A stretch of DNA of 33,120 bases. Origin: a bacterium. GTDB lineage: Bacteria > Patescibacteriota > Minisyncoccia > Minisyncoccales > CG1-02-41-26. Made by a program: the position numbers and the translations under genes. The stretch lies in contig JAUXAO010000001.1 of the NCBI GenBank assembly GCA_030619905.1, forward strand, positions 183,051-216,170, written 5' to 3'. Every line of letters starts with the position of its first letter. The stretch's first letter is position 1. Below the pieces are notes generated by a model. The model saw only the letters and a program-made list of their open reading frames with translations, searched no databases and was not told where the DNA came from. Shown in pieces: positions 23,494 through 31,938 of the stretch.

Positions 23494-26394
23494 ATGACTA
23501 TTAATTTCCCGGAATTAGAAAACAAAATATTAAAGTTTTGGGAAGAAAAGAAAATCTTTGAGAAATTAAGGAAAAAGAATAAAGGCAAAAAACGCTGGTC
23601 ATTTTTGGATGGACCAATAACAGCCAATAATCCTATGGGAGTTCATCATGCCTGGGGAAGAACCTATAAAGATTTGTTTCAGAGGTATAAAGCAATGAGA
23701 GGTTTTGATCAAAGGTTTCAAAATGGATTTGATTGCCAGGGTCTATGGGTAGAAGTAGAAGTTGAGAAAGAGCTTGGTTTCAAAGAAAAAAAAGATATAG
23801 AAAAATATGGAATAGGGAAGTTCGTTGAAAAGTGCAAAGAGAGAGTCTTAAAATATTCAGATATCCAGACAAAACAATCAATTAGATTAGGACAGTGGAT
23901 GGACTGGGAAAATTCCTATTTTACAATGTCTGATGAGAATAATTATGCCATTTGGTATTTTTTGAAAAAATGTCTGGAAAAAGAACTTCTTTATAAAGGA
24001 AGAGATGTTGTTCCCTGGTGTCCACGTTGTGGAACAGCTATTTCTCAGCATGAGATCCTGTCTGAAGAATATCAAGAAATTTGTCATAAATCGGTTTTTG
24101 TAAAGTTACCAGTTATTGGTCAAAAAAATCTTTTCTTTATTATTTGGACAACTACTCCCTGGACATTGCCTGCCAATGTTGTATTAGCTGTTCATCCTGA
24201 CTTGGAATACTCTAAGATTAAAAATGAAAAAGGAAATGTTTTTATTCTGCTTAAGGAAAAATCAGAATTAATTCCAAATGGCGAAATCATAAAGACATTT
24301 AAAGGTAGAAAATTAGATGGAATGAAGTATAAGGGAATGTTTGATGAATTGCCCGAAGTTAAAAAATCTCTTAAAAAATATGAGCATAGAGTAATCATAT
24401 GGGATGAAGTAAATACAGAAGAAGGTACAGGCATTGTTCATATTGCCCCGGGTTGTGGTCAGGAAGATTTTCATCTGAGTAAAGATCTAAAGATTCCAGT
24501 TATTGATCCTACAAATGAAGAAAGTAAGTATAAATCCGGGTTTGATTTTTTGAGTGGCAAATTAGTAACCCAAGTAAATGATTTAATCTTTGAAGATTTA
24601 GATAAAAAAGATTTTATTTTTAAAATTGAAAATTATACTCATCGTTATCCAACATGCTGGCGGTGCAAATCAGAATTAATCTTTCGTCTAGTTGATGAAT
24701 GGTATATTTCCATGGAAAAATTAAGAGAAGGATTGATAAAAAGCGCTCCAAAGATAAAATGGATTCCCTCTTTTGGTTTAGAAAGAGAATTGGATTGGCT
24801 CAAGAATATGCAAGACTGGCTGATTTCCAAAAAACGTTACTGGGGTTTAGCTCTGCCGATTTACGAATGTTCAAAGTGTGGTAGTTTTGAAGTAATTGGG
24901 TCCAAGCAAGAATTAAAAGAAAAAGCAGTAGAGGGTTGGAAAGAGTTTGAAGGTCATTCTCCTCATCGGCCATGGGTCGATAAAGTTAAGATTAAATGCT
25001 CAAAATGCGGCCAAGTACTTTCTCGGATTCCTGACGTAGGTAATCCATGGTTAGATGCTGGAATAGTTTCTTTTTCAACAATGAAATATTTTTCTGATAA
25101 GGAATTTTGGCAAAAATGGTTTCCAATTGATTTCATCTCTGAGTCTTTCCCTGGTCAGTTCAAAAACTGGTTTTATTCTCTCTTAGTAATGAGTCAAGTT
25201 TTAGAAGATTGTCCTCCAATGAAAACAATTTTTGGTTATGCAACTGTTGTTGATGAAAAAGGCGAGGAAATGCACAAATCAAAAGGAAATGCTATTTGGT
25301 TTGATGAGGCAGTGGAAAAGATAGGGGCGGATGTAATGAGATGGATGTATGCTGGGCAGAATCCTGTTCACAATCTAAGATTTGGTTACAAAACAGCTGA
25401 AGAAGTAAGAAGAAAACTTCTGACTTTATGGAATAGTTATGTTTTTTTTAAAACATATGTTTCCAAAGAAGAATTTCCAAACAAATCTGAATTTCCAAAA
25501 CCTAAGTCACTTTTGGATAAATGGATTCTTTCTCGTCTGAACAATTTAATTGAAAAAACAACCAAATTTTTGGATGGTTACGATGTTAACCGAACAAGTT
25601 CTGCAATTGAAAACTTTTTTATAAATGATCTATCTCTCTGGTATATTAGAAGGTCTAGAAAAAGGTTTCATTCTTCATCAGAACAAAGTTTAGTACAGGA
25701 TAAAAAAATTAAAAGAGAGGCGGTAGATACTTTGTATTTTGTTCTTTTAAATTTGACTAGATTAGTTTCCCCGATAATGCCATTCTTTAGTGAAGAGATT
25801 TATTCAGGCTTAAAAACAAAAGAGATGTCAGAATCAGTTCACTTGGATGACTGGCCAGAAGTAAATGAAAAAGATATAGATTTGGATTTGGAAAAGAAAA
25901 TGAATAGAGTCAGAGAAATTGTGGCTTTGACTTTGACTGAAAGAGCAAAAGCCGGCATAAAGATTCGTCAGCCTTTAAAAGAATTGAGAATTAAAAATCA
26001 GAAATTAGAAATAAATGAAGAATTATTGGATTTAGTTAGAGAGGAAGTGAATATTAAAGGCATAGTTTTTGATTCTAAAATCAAAGAAGAAATAGAATTA
26101 GACACAGAGATCACAGAAGAGTTAAAAAAAGAAGGCAATATCCGAGAGATTATTCGTCAGATTCAGAGCCTACGTAAAAAAGCTGGATTTACCCCTGAAG
26201 ATAAAATTGTAATTTATTATCAAGGAGAAAAAGACCTAAAGACGATTTTAGAAAAAAATAAGAAAAATATTTTATCAGGAACAAGAGCTGAAGAAATAAA
26301 AGAAGAATTGCCGGAAAAGGAAGTTTTGGCTGGAGAAAAAATAGTCAAAATTAATAAAAAGGAACTTTCTCTTTCAATTAAAAAGGTCAAATAA
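23494..26394 (+). CDS. ileS: Isoleucine--tRNA ligase (class I aminoacyl-tRNA synthetase)
   Basis: The 966-residue protein has the IleRS/ValRS/LeuRS architecture. A HIGH-type motif lies at NPMGVHHAWGRTYKD (about residues 46-60). The editing domain has TTTPWTLPANVVLAVHPDLEY and GTGIVHIAPGCGQEDF. Then come WYISMEKLRE, KRYWGLALPIYEC with a Cys-rich insertion (CSKCG twice), and GNPWLDAGIVSFSTM. The KMSKS loop reads EEMHKSKGN (about residue 592). The C-terminal domain binds the anticodon. IleRS is the best match because of the overall motif set; a generic class I tRNA ligase label would be the conservative choice. It is preceded by the histidine phosphatase gene and followed after 9 bp by a small basic protein. 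Confidence 0.85.
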   Translation: MTINFPELENKILKFWEEKKIFEKLRKKNKGKKRWSFLDGPITANNPMGVHHAWGRTYKDLFQRYKAMRGFDQRFQNGFDCQGLWVEVEVEKELGFKEKKDIEKYGIGKFVEKCKERVLKYSDIQTKQSIRLGQWMDWENSYFTMSDENNYAIWYFLKKCLEKELLYKGRDVVPWCPRCGTAISQHEILSEEYQEICHKSVFVKLPVIGQKNLFFIIWTTTPWTLPANVVLAVHPDLEYSKIKNEKGNVFILLKEKSELIPNGEIIKTFKGRKLDGMKYKGMFDELPEVKKSLKKYEHRVIIWDEVNTEEGTGIVHIAPGCGQEDFHLSKDLKIPVIDPTNEESKYKSGFDFLSGKLVTQVNDLIFEDLDKKDFIFKIENYTHRYPTCWRCKSELIFRLVDEWYISMEKLREGLIKSAPKIKWIPSFGLERELDWLKNMQDWLISKKRYWGLALPIYECSKCGSFEVIGSKQELKEKAVEGWKEFEGHSPHRPWVDKVKIKCSKCGQVLSRIPDVGNPWLDAGIVSFSTMKYFSDKEFWQKWFPIDFISESFPGQFKNWFYSLLVMSQVLEDCPPMKTIFGYATVVDEKGEEMHKSKGNAIWFDEAVEKIGADVMRWMYAGQNPVHNLRFGYKTAEEVRRKLLTLWNSYVFFKTYVSKEEFPNKSEFPKPKSLLDKWILSRLNNLIEKTTKFLDGYDVNRTSSAIENFFINDLSLWYIRRSRKRFHSSSEQSLVQDKKIKREAVDTLYFVLLNLTRLVSPIMPFFSEEIYSGLKTKEMSESVHLDDWPEVNEKDIDLDLEKKMNRVREIVALTLTERAKAGIKIRQPLKELRIKNQKLEINEELLDLVREEVNIKGIVFDSKIKEEIELDTEITEELKKEGNIREIIRQIQSLRKKAGFTPEDKIVIYYQGEKDLKTILEKNKKNILSGTRAEEIKEELPEKEVLAGEKIVKINKKELSLSIKKVK

Positions 26395-26403
26395 TAATAA
26401 AAT

Positions 26404-26736
26404 ATGGTAAATTCATCAAAAAATAAAATACCAGAGAAAAACTCTAAAGAGGATTTTTTTGGCAAAAAAGGGTATCTCTCGAGGCTTGAATTGAGACAAA
26501 AATTAAAAAAAGCTCCTTCAAGAGTTCCAGGCTTGGGAAAATGGTATACTCGGCGAGAAAGAGTGGATATGGAAAAAGAGACATTTGGAAAAGAGTATAA
26601 AGATTATATTACTCGTCGGGAGTTTCAACATCGGCTTCGAAAATTAGAGAGGGAAAAATTCGGAGTAAAAACAGGTAAGGAAAAATTAGAAATCAACAGA
26701 AAAATCAAGTACTTAAAAGAATTGACTGGTTTTTAA
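26404..26736 (+). CDS. Small basic protein of unknown function
   Basis: I do not recognise this 110-residue protein. It is rich in Lys, Arg and Glu and looks mostly helical. Landmarks are FFGKKGYLSRLELRQKLKKAP, GLGKWYTRRERVDMEKETF and DYITRREFQHRLRKLEREKFG. The repeated (Y)xxRxEF/LRxKLrK pattern suggests two copies of one helical unit. No signal peptide or membrane segment is seen. It sits between ileS and recO with gaps of 9 and 11 bp, so it is expressed with translation and repair genes. The basic charge could mean nucleic-acid or ribosome binding, but that is only a guess. Confidence 0.75.
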   Translation: MVNSSKNKIPEKNSKEDFFGKKGYLSRLELRQKLKKAPSRVPGLGKWYTRRERVDMEKETFGKEYKDYITRREFQHRLRKLEREKFGVKTGKEKLEINRKIKYLKELTGF

Positions 26737-26747
26737 ATTCAATAAAA

Positions 26748-27467
26748 ATGTTCATTCATTACAGGACAAAAGCTTTCTTTTTAAATGAACAGAATAGAGG
26801 GGAAGCTAATCGACTTTTTACAATTTTCACCAATGACTTTGGAAAATTGAGAATTTTTGGGAAAGCCATTCGAAAAATTAGATCAAAATTGAGGGCTGGT
26901 ACTGAGATTTTTTCTCTGTCAGAAATTGAATTTATTCAGGGGAAAAGTCATAAAACATTAACTGACACCGTTCTAATTGATAGATTTGAAAATATAAAAG
27001 AAAATCCAGAGAAATTGAAAGTCGCTTTTCAAGTAGCTGAAACCATGAATTCTTTTTTAGAAGAAGAGGAGAGAGATGATGAAATTTGGAGGCTATTAGA
27101 GGAAACTATTCAGAGATTAAATAACTGCTCACTGAAAACTAAAAACTATTCACTGATTTATTATTATTTCTTCTGGAATCTTGTTTCTATTTTAGGATAT
27201 AAACCCGAACTTTATCATTGTTCTGTTTGCCAGAAAAAATTACTTCCATACAATCTCTGTTTTTCCTCAAAAGAAGGCGGAATAGTTTGTGAATCTTGTT
27301 TTCAGAAAATGGATAAAAAAACAAAAGATTTCTATTTGAAGATAAATATAAATGTAGTTAAAATTTTAAGACTGATTATTAAAAAGAATTGGAATATTTT
27401 AAAACAGTTAAGAATAGGGGAAGAAGATAAAGAAAATCTTAACTCCCTTTTAAAAAAAATTAAATAA
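26748..27467 (+). CDS. recO: DNA repair protein RecO
   Basis: The 239-residue protein has the RecO layout. An N-terminal OB-fold domain (KAFFLNEQNRGEANRLFTIFTNDFGKLRIFGKAIRK) is followed by a helical domain with YYYFFWNLVSILGYKPELYHC. A zinc site follows: CSVCQ (about residues 163-167) and CESC (about 185-188). RecO anneals single strands and, with RecR, loads RecA in the RecFOR pathway. Length is normal. The gene lies within the argS-glyS operon, 11 bp after the small basic protein and 18 bp before a surface protein. Confidence 0.93.
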   Translation: MFIHYRTKAFFLNEQNRGEANRLFTIFTNDFGKLRIFGKAIRKIRSKLRAGTEIFSLSEIEFIQGKSHKTLTDTVLIDRFENIKENPEKLKVAFQVAETMNSFLEEEERDDEIWRLLEETIQRLNNCSLKTKNYSLIYYYFFWNLVSILGYKPELYHCSVCQKKLLPYNLCFSSKEGGIVCESCFQKMDKKTKDFYLKININVVKILRLIIKKNWNILKQLRIGEEDKENLNSLLKKIK

Positions 27468-27485
27468 GTTAAACTAAATAAATAT

Positions 27486-29144
27486 ATGTTTAAAAAACCT
27501 TTGATAATTTTCCTGATAGTTTTATTTCTAGGAGTAGGATTAACAGGTCTTTGGTATTATCAAAAGAACAATTATTCCAAAGAAATATTAAAGATCGAAA
27601 TCTTAGGCCCAGAATATGCTCAGGCTGGGGAAGAAATTGAATATTTGGTGAGATACAAGAACAACGGCAACGTTGTTTTAGAAGACCCAGAACTTATTTT
27701 TGAATATCCAAAATATTCGTTTCTTCAGAATGGTGAAGAATTAAGATGGACCAAAAAAGTTGAAGATATTTATCCTGGAGAAGAAAAAAGTGTTAAATTT
27801 AAGTCACGGCTTTTAGGCAAAGAAAATGAAATAGTTACTGCTCAAGCTTGGTTAAGTTATCAACCAAAAAATCTGAAGGCGCGCTATGAATCAAAAACAA
27901 CCTTTAGCACTCAAATCAAATTTGTTCCTTTAACTTTTGAATTTGATCTTGCTTCAAAAATTGAAACAGGTCAGGAACTTCAGTTTTCTTTAAACTATTT
28001 TTCTAATTTTAATTGTGAACTTTCTGACTTGAGAATTAAACTTGACTATCCTAATGGATTTCTTTTTAAAAGTTCTTCACCTCAAACTTTAGAAGAAACC
28101 GAATGGGAAATTACTTCTCTTTTTCAAGCTAGTGGAGGAAGGATAAAGATTTTAGGGGAAATTGAGGGGGAAACAGGAGATCAAAAAGTTTTTCGAGGGG
28201 AACTAGGTATTTATATAGAAGGGGAATTTATTGTTTTAAAAGAGGCTGCTCAATCAATTCAGATTATTGAACCTGCTATTTATATTTCCCAGATGGTGAA
28301 CAATTCTCCAGATTATATTGCTAACCCCGGTGATTTACTCCATTACGAAATTTTCTTTAAGAATATTGGCAAAAAATCTTTTAGCAAAAAGTTCTTATTA
28401 GTTAGACTTGAAGGTAGAGCTTTTGATTTAGAAACTTTACGATCAGATAAAGGTGAGACAGGTCCGAGAGATAATTCTATAATTTTTGATTGGAAAAATG
28501 TTCCAAAACTAAGTTTTCTGGATGCTGGTGAGGAAGGAAAAATTGAATTCTGGATAAAAGTGAAAGATGAAGATTCTGGCGAGGAAATAAAGAATCCCTC
28601 ATTGAAAGACAGAATTCTGATTAGTGAAGCGGAGAAAGAATTTGAAATAAAAGTTAACTCGAAACTCATTGTCTTACAAAAAGCTTATTTTCAGGAAGAA
28701 TTTTTCGGTAATTCTGGCCCTCTGCCTCCAAAAGTAGGTGAGGCTACGACTTATACAATTCTCTGGCAAGTTAAAAACTACTGGAATGATCTTAATAATG
28801 TAAAAGTTAAAGCTGTTCTGCCAAATAATGTAAAACCTACTGGTCGAATTTTTTCTGAGGATGCCAAGTTTACTTTTGATCCTGCCAGCCGAGAAGCAAT
28901 TTGGAACATAGGAGATGTGGCGGCTTATGAGGGAATAGGAAAAACACCTTTGACCTTAGCTTTTCAGGTTGTTTTAACCCCTGATTTAAACCAAGAAGGA
29001 AAAACAGCTCTTTTGGTTAAAGAAGCAGAAGTCATGGGTCAGGATAAGTTTACTCAAGACATATTAAATTCAAAAGCGTCAGAAATTGACACTAGCTTAC
29101 CAGATGATGAAACTATTACTGAGCAACAGGGAATTGTTCAATAA
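27486..29144 (+). CDS. Membrane-anchored protein with DUF11/CARDB-like beta-sandwich repeats
   Basis: This 552-residue protein has one N-terminal membrane helix (PLIIFLIVLFLGVGLTGLWYY, residues 5-25), then only extracytoplasmic beta domains. Four related modules can be seen. The first begins ILGPEYAQAGEEIEYLVRYKNNGNVVLEDPEL. The second begins FDLASKIETGQELQFSLNYFSN. The third contains NSPDYIANPGDLLHYEIFFKNIGKKSF. The fourth contains KVGEATTYTILWQVKNYWNDLNNVKVKAVLP. Such modules resemble DUF11 and CARDB domains, which serve as stalks or adhesion units. No catalytic motif is present. It is inserted between recO and glyS in an otherwise informational operon, with gaps of 18 and 6 bp. Function is unknown. 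Confidence 0.8.
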   Translation: MFKKPLIIFLIVLFLGVGLTGLWYYQKNNYSKEILKIEILGPEYAQAGEEIEYLVRYKNNGNVVLEDPELIFEYPKYSFLQNGEELRWTKKVEDIYPGEEKSVKFKSRLLGKENEIVTAQAWLSYQPKNLKARYESKTTFSTQIKFVPLTFEFDLASKIETGQELQFSLNYFSNFNCELSDLRIKLDYPNGFLFKSSSPQTLEETEWEITSLFQASGGRIKILGEIEGETGDQKVFRGELGIYIEGEFIVLKEAAQSIQIIEPAIYISQMVNNSPDYIANPGDLLHYEIFFKNIGKKSFSKKFLLVRLEGRAFDLETLRSDKGETGPRDNSIIFDWKNVPKLSFLDAGEEGKIEFWIKVKDEDSGEEIKNPSLKDRILISEAEKEFEIKVNSKLIVLQKAYFQEEFFGNSGPLPPKVGEATTYTILWQVKNYWNDLNNVKVKAVLPNNVKPTGRIFSEDAKFTFDPASREAIWNIGDVAAYEGIGKTPLTLAFQVVLTPDLNQEGKTALLVKEAEVMGQDKFTQDILNSKASEIDTSLPDDETITEQQGIVQ

Positions 29145-29150
29145 AAAACT

Positions 29151-30506
29151 ATGGATTTAACTCAAAAAATTATTTCTCTTTGTAAAAGACGCGGTTTTAT
29201 CTTTCCTTGTTCTGAAATCTATGAAGGATTAGGAGGGGTTTATGATTTTGGGCCTTTAGGAGTGGAATTAAAGAATAATCTTAAAAAAACCTGGTGGGAA
29301 GAAATGATTAAAAACCATGATGATATTGTCGGCTTAGATGCTGCGATTTTGATGAATCCACAAGTATGGAAAGCATCTGGCCATTTGAGCGCTGGTTTTG
29401 CTGATGAATTAATGGAGTGTAAAGATTGTCGTAAACGGTTTAAATTCGATGAATTAAATGGAGATAAATGTCCGGAATGCGGCGGGAAATTAGGCAAACC
29501 TAGAAAATTTAATTTAATGATGAAAACCTATGTTGGGCCGGTTGAAGATGAAGCAACTGTTACCTATTTGCGGCCAGAAACCTGCCAAGGGATTTATATC
29601 AATTTTTTGAATGTTATGAGTTCAATGCGCCTCAAAATTCCATTTGGCATGGTTCAAATTGGTAAAGCCTTTCGGAATGAAATTAACCCCAAAAATTTTG
29701 TCTTTAGGACTCGGGAATTCGAGCAAATGGAAATGGAATGGTTCTGTCATCCTAAAGAGGCAAACAAATACTTTGATTATTGGAAAGAGGAAAGATTAAA
29801 GTGGTATCAAAAACTGGGAATGCGAAAGGAAAATTTAAGGGCTAAAGAAATTTCAAAAGAAGAAAGAGCTCATTATGCTAAGAGACAAATAGATATTGAA
29901 TACCATTTTCCTTTTGGCTGGGGAGAGATTGAAGGGGTTCATAATCGGGGAGATTGGGACCTTAAAAACCATTCAAAATATTCCGGAAAAGATTTGAGCT
30001 ATACAGAGGAAGATGGCTCCAAATACTACCCATATATTATTGAAACTTCAGTCGGAGTGGAAAGAGCTCTTTTTGCCTTTTTATTCGAGGCCTATCAGGA
30101 GATTAAAGGGGGGAGGACAACTACCACAGAATCAGCTAAAGAAGTTGAAGTTTTGTTAAAATTACCCAAATCTTTGGCTCCCATAAAGATTGCTGTGCTG
30201 CCGCTTGTTAAAAATAAGCCAGAGATTGTCAAAAAAGCAAAAGAAGTTTATCAGTTATTAAAACCTTATTTTGTCTGCCAATATGATGAAGTAGGCTCGA
30301 TTGGCAGAAGATACCGAAGAGTTGATGAAGTGGGTGTCGTTGCCTCGATTACATGTGATTTTCAAACATTGGAAGATAATACAATCACAATAAGAGAAAG
30401 AGATAGTATGAAACAAATAAGAGTTGAAATCTCAAAATTACAAGAAGTAATTCAAAAAATTCTTAAGGGAAAAAATTTTTTAGAGCTCGGAAAACTTGTT
30501 AAATAA
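29151..30506 (+). CDS. glyS: Glycine--tRNA ligase (dimeric class II type)
   Basis: The 451-residue protein is the single-chain alpha2 GlyRS, not the two-subunit GlyQ/GlyS form. It starts with KRRGFIFPCSEIYEGLGGVYDFGPLG. An insertion with four cysteines (CKDCRKRF ... CPECGGK) probably binds zinc. Motif 2 is FRNEINPKNFVFRTREFEQMEMEWF. Motif 3 is ETSVGVERALFAFLFEAY, and a C-terminal anticodon-binding domain (IKIAVLPLVKNKPE ... YDEVGSIGRRYRR) follows. It charges tRNA-Gly. It is the last gene of the argS operon, 6 bp after the DUF11-like gene, and is followed by a convergent gene remnant. Confidence 0.95.
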   Translation: MDLTQKIISLCKRRGFIFPCSEIYEGLGGVYDFGPLGVELKNNLKKTWWEEMIKNHDDIVGLDAAILMNPQVWKASGHLSAGFADELMECKDCRKRFKFDELNGDKCPECGGKLGKPRKFNLMMKTYVGPVEDEATVTYLRPETCQGIYINFLNVMSSMRLKIPFGMVQIGKAFRNEINPKNFVFRTREFEQMEMEWFCHPKEANKYFDYWKEERLKWYQKLGMRKENLRAKEISKEERAHYAKRQIDIEYHFPFGWGEIEGVHNRGDWDLKNHSKYSGKDLSYTEEDGSKYYPYIIETSVGVERALFAFLFEAYQEIKGGRTTTTESAKEVEVLLKLPKSLAPIKIAVLPLVKNKPEIVKKAKEVYQLLKPYFVCQYDEVGSIGRRYRRVDEVGVVASITCDFQTLEDNTITIRERDSMKQIRVEISKLQEVIQKILKGKNFLELGKLVK

Positions 30507-30512
30507 TTTCAA

Positions 30513-30813
30513 CTATTTCTCTATCAGTTTTTTTATATTTATAAATACTTTATTAAAATCGAGACTCGAAATTTTACATATTTTTTTGAGAATGTAAAGT
30601 GGTATTCTATTTTTTCTTACTCTCCAGGCAGAAAAAGTAGCCTTATGGATTTCTAAAAATTTAGCACAATTTTGATCTCTCCCAAACCTTTCCCTTATTT
30701 TTTAAGGGTAGCCTTGTATTTTTACTAACATATTTACCAATACAGGTTGGGAAAGCTGAAAGTTTAATTTTACCTTGGTCTTTCAAAATTTTTAAATAAG
30801 TTCTTATATAACT
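30513..30813 (-). pseudogene. Frameshifted remnant of an HTH-containing protein
   Basis: This fills the 313-bp gap after glyS. On the minus strand one frame reads RTYLKILKDQGKIKLSAFPTC and runs on to TRLPLKN before a stop. A second frame then reads KIRERFGRDQNCAKFLEIH and continues through ATFSAWRVRKNRIPLYILKKI to a TAG at 30513. Together they look like one protein broken near 30695 in an A-rich run. The second part has the look of a helix-turn-helix (CAKFLEIHKATFSAW). No start codon and no complete frame remain. The original family is not identified. It faces glyS tail to tail and abuts the nuclease gene, so it may be left from the same insertion. Confidence 0.6.
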
Positions 30814-30858
30814 CTAACTATGATAACTAAAATGATTTTAAATAAGGAGAGAAATAAA

Positions 30859-31806
30859 ATGAGATGTCCAAATTGCGGAAACCAAAATGTAGTCAAAAAA
30901 GGCAGAAGAAAAACTAAATTTGGGTTCAGGCAATTTTATTATTGCAAAGATTGCGAAAAAGGGTTTGTCGGCAGCAAGCTCCCCCATAAAACTTATGGCC
31001 CAAAAATTATTATCAGTGCTGTTAGTTATTACAATCTTGGCAATACACTGGAAACATCTGCTAAACTTACCAACAGAAGATTTAAGGTTAAGGTTTCCAA
31101 AAGTTCTGTCAGCCAATGGTTGAAAGAGCTAAAATATATCTGCACATACAACAAAATCAGACCGGAAGTAGCAAAAAATTATGACCAAGCGATTTTGATC
31201 AGTAAAACTTTTAAGCATAATGATTTAGCTTATAATTTTAAATACCATAAACCAAAATTAGAAATGTTTTGTAGAAATAATGACTTTTTTCCTCTGGCGA
31301 TATATATCAAAAATTTTGAAAAGGGCTGCCCTGATTTTTTTGATGATATTAAAAACAGATGTTCTCAGACAAAGATTAAAGTCAACATTAAAAAAGAGAG
31401 CAGATATAATAATGCTTGTCGGTTAGCTGAGTTTGCTTTGAAATCTTGCGATGTCAGTTCTAAAAGGCACTCAGTGGTTGAAAATTTTATGCTTACTAAT
31501 GATTCTTCAACTATTGCCTGCGAAGTGCCAGTCTGGCTTTGGGAGAAAAATCTGGATATGGGAATAAGCGGGCATGTTGATATTTTGCAAATTAGGTCTA
31601 ATAAAATATATGTTTTAGATTTTAAGCCAAATGCGTTAAGAGAAAATGAACAAAAAGTTGCCTCCCAGCTTTTTTGGTATGCCTCAGGTTTATCGTTTAG
31701 AACTTCTATCCCGTTTAAAAATTTTACCTGTGCTTGGTTTAATGATAAAATTTATTATAAGTTTAACCCAGCAGATACAAAAGTTAGATTTTTAAGAAGC
31801 AACTAA
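30859..31806 (+). CDS. Zinc-ribbon/HTH protein fused to a PD-(D/E)XK nuclease domain
   Basis: The start ATG 30859 is chosen over the track's 30820 because a strong ribosome-binding site (AAGGAGAG) lies 8 bases before it. The 315-residue protein begins with a transposase-type zinc ribbon (MRCPNCG ... YYCKDCEKGF; four Cys). A helix-turn-helix region follows (ISAVSYYNLGNTLETSA ... SKSSVSQWLKEL). The C-terminal half has a RecB/Cas4-like nuclease core: GHVDILQI, YVLDFKP (the D-x-K of the active site) and QLFWYA (the Q-x3-Y motif). There is no DDE transposase domain. The N-terminal half is typical of IS1/IS1595-like DNA-binding regions. It may be a mobile-element or defence endonuclease with its own DNA recognition; function is inferred. 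Confidence 0.75.
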   Translation: MRCPNCGNQNVVKKGRRKTKFGFRQFYYCKDCEKGFVGSKLPHKTYGPKIIISAVSYYNLGNTLETSAKLTNRRFKVKVSKSSVSQWLKELKYICTYNKIRPEVAKNYDQAILISKTFKHNDLAYNFKYHKPKLEMFCRNNDFFPLAIYIKNFEKGCPDFFDDIKNRCSQTKIKVNIKKESRYNNACRLAEFALKSCDVSSKRHSVVENFMLTNDSSTIACEVPVWLWEKNLDMGISGHVDILQIRSNKIYVLDFKPNALRENEQKVASQLFWYASGLSFRTSIPFKNFTCAWFNDKIYYKFNPADTKVRFLRSN

Positions 31807-31879
31807 TTTTGTCTCTAGAGTAGGCAATGGATTTAGGAAGGAATTTAGTTCTGATTGGAAGAGTGTGAAGATAAAACAA

Positions 31880-31907
31880 GTGACCCATTTTGGAAATTTT
31901 ATATAAT
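31880..31907 (+). promoter_or_regulatory. Putative promoter for the repeat protein
   Basis: GTGACC and a perfect TATAAT (31902-31907) are spaced by 16 bp, 31 bp before the ATG at 31939. The intergenic region 31807-31938 shows nothing else. Confidence 0.5.
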
Positions 31908-31938
31908 AGAAATAAGTAAAAGATACATCTATTAACCA

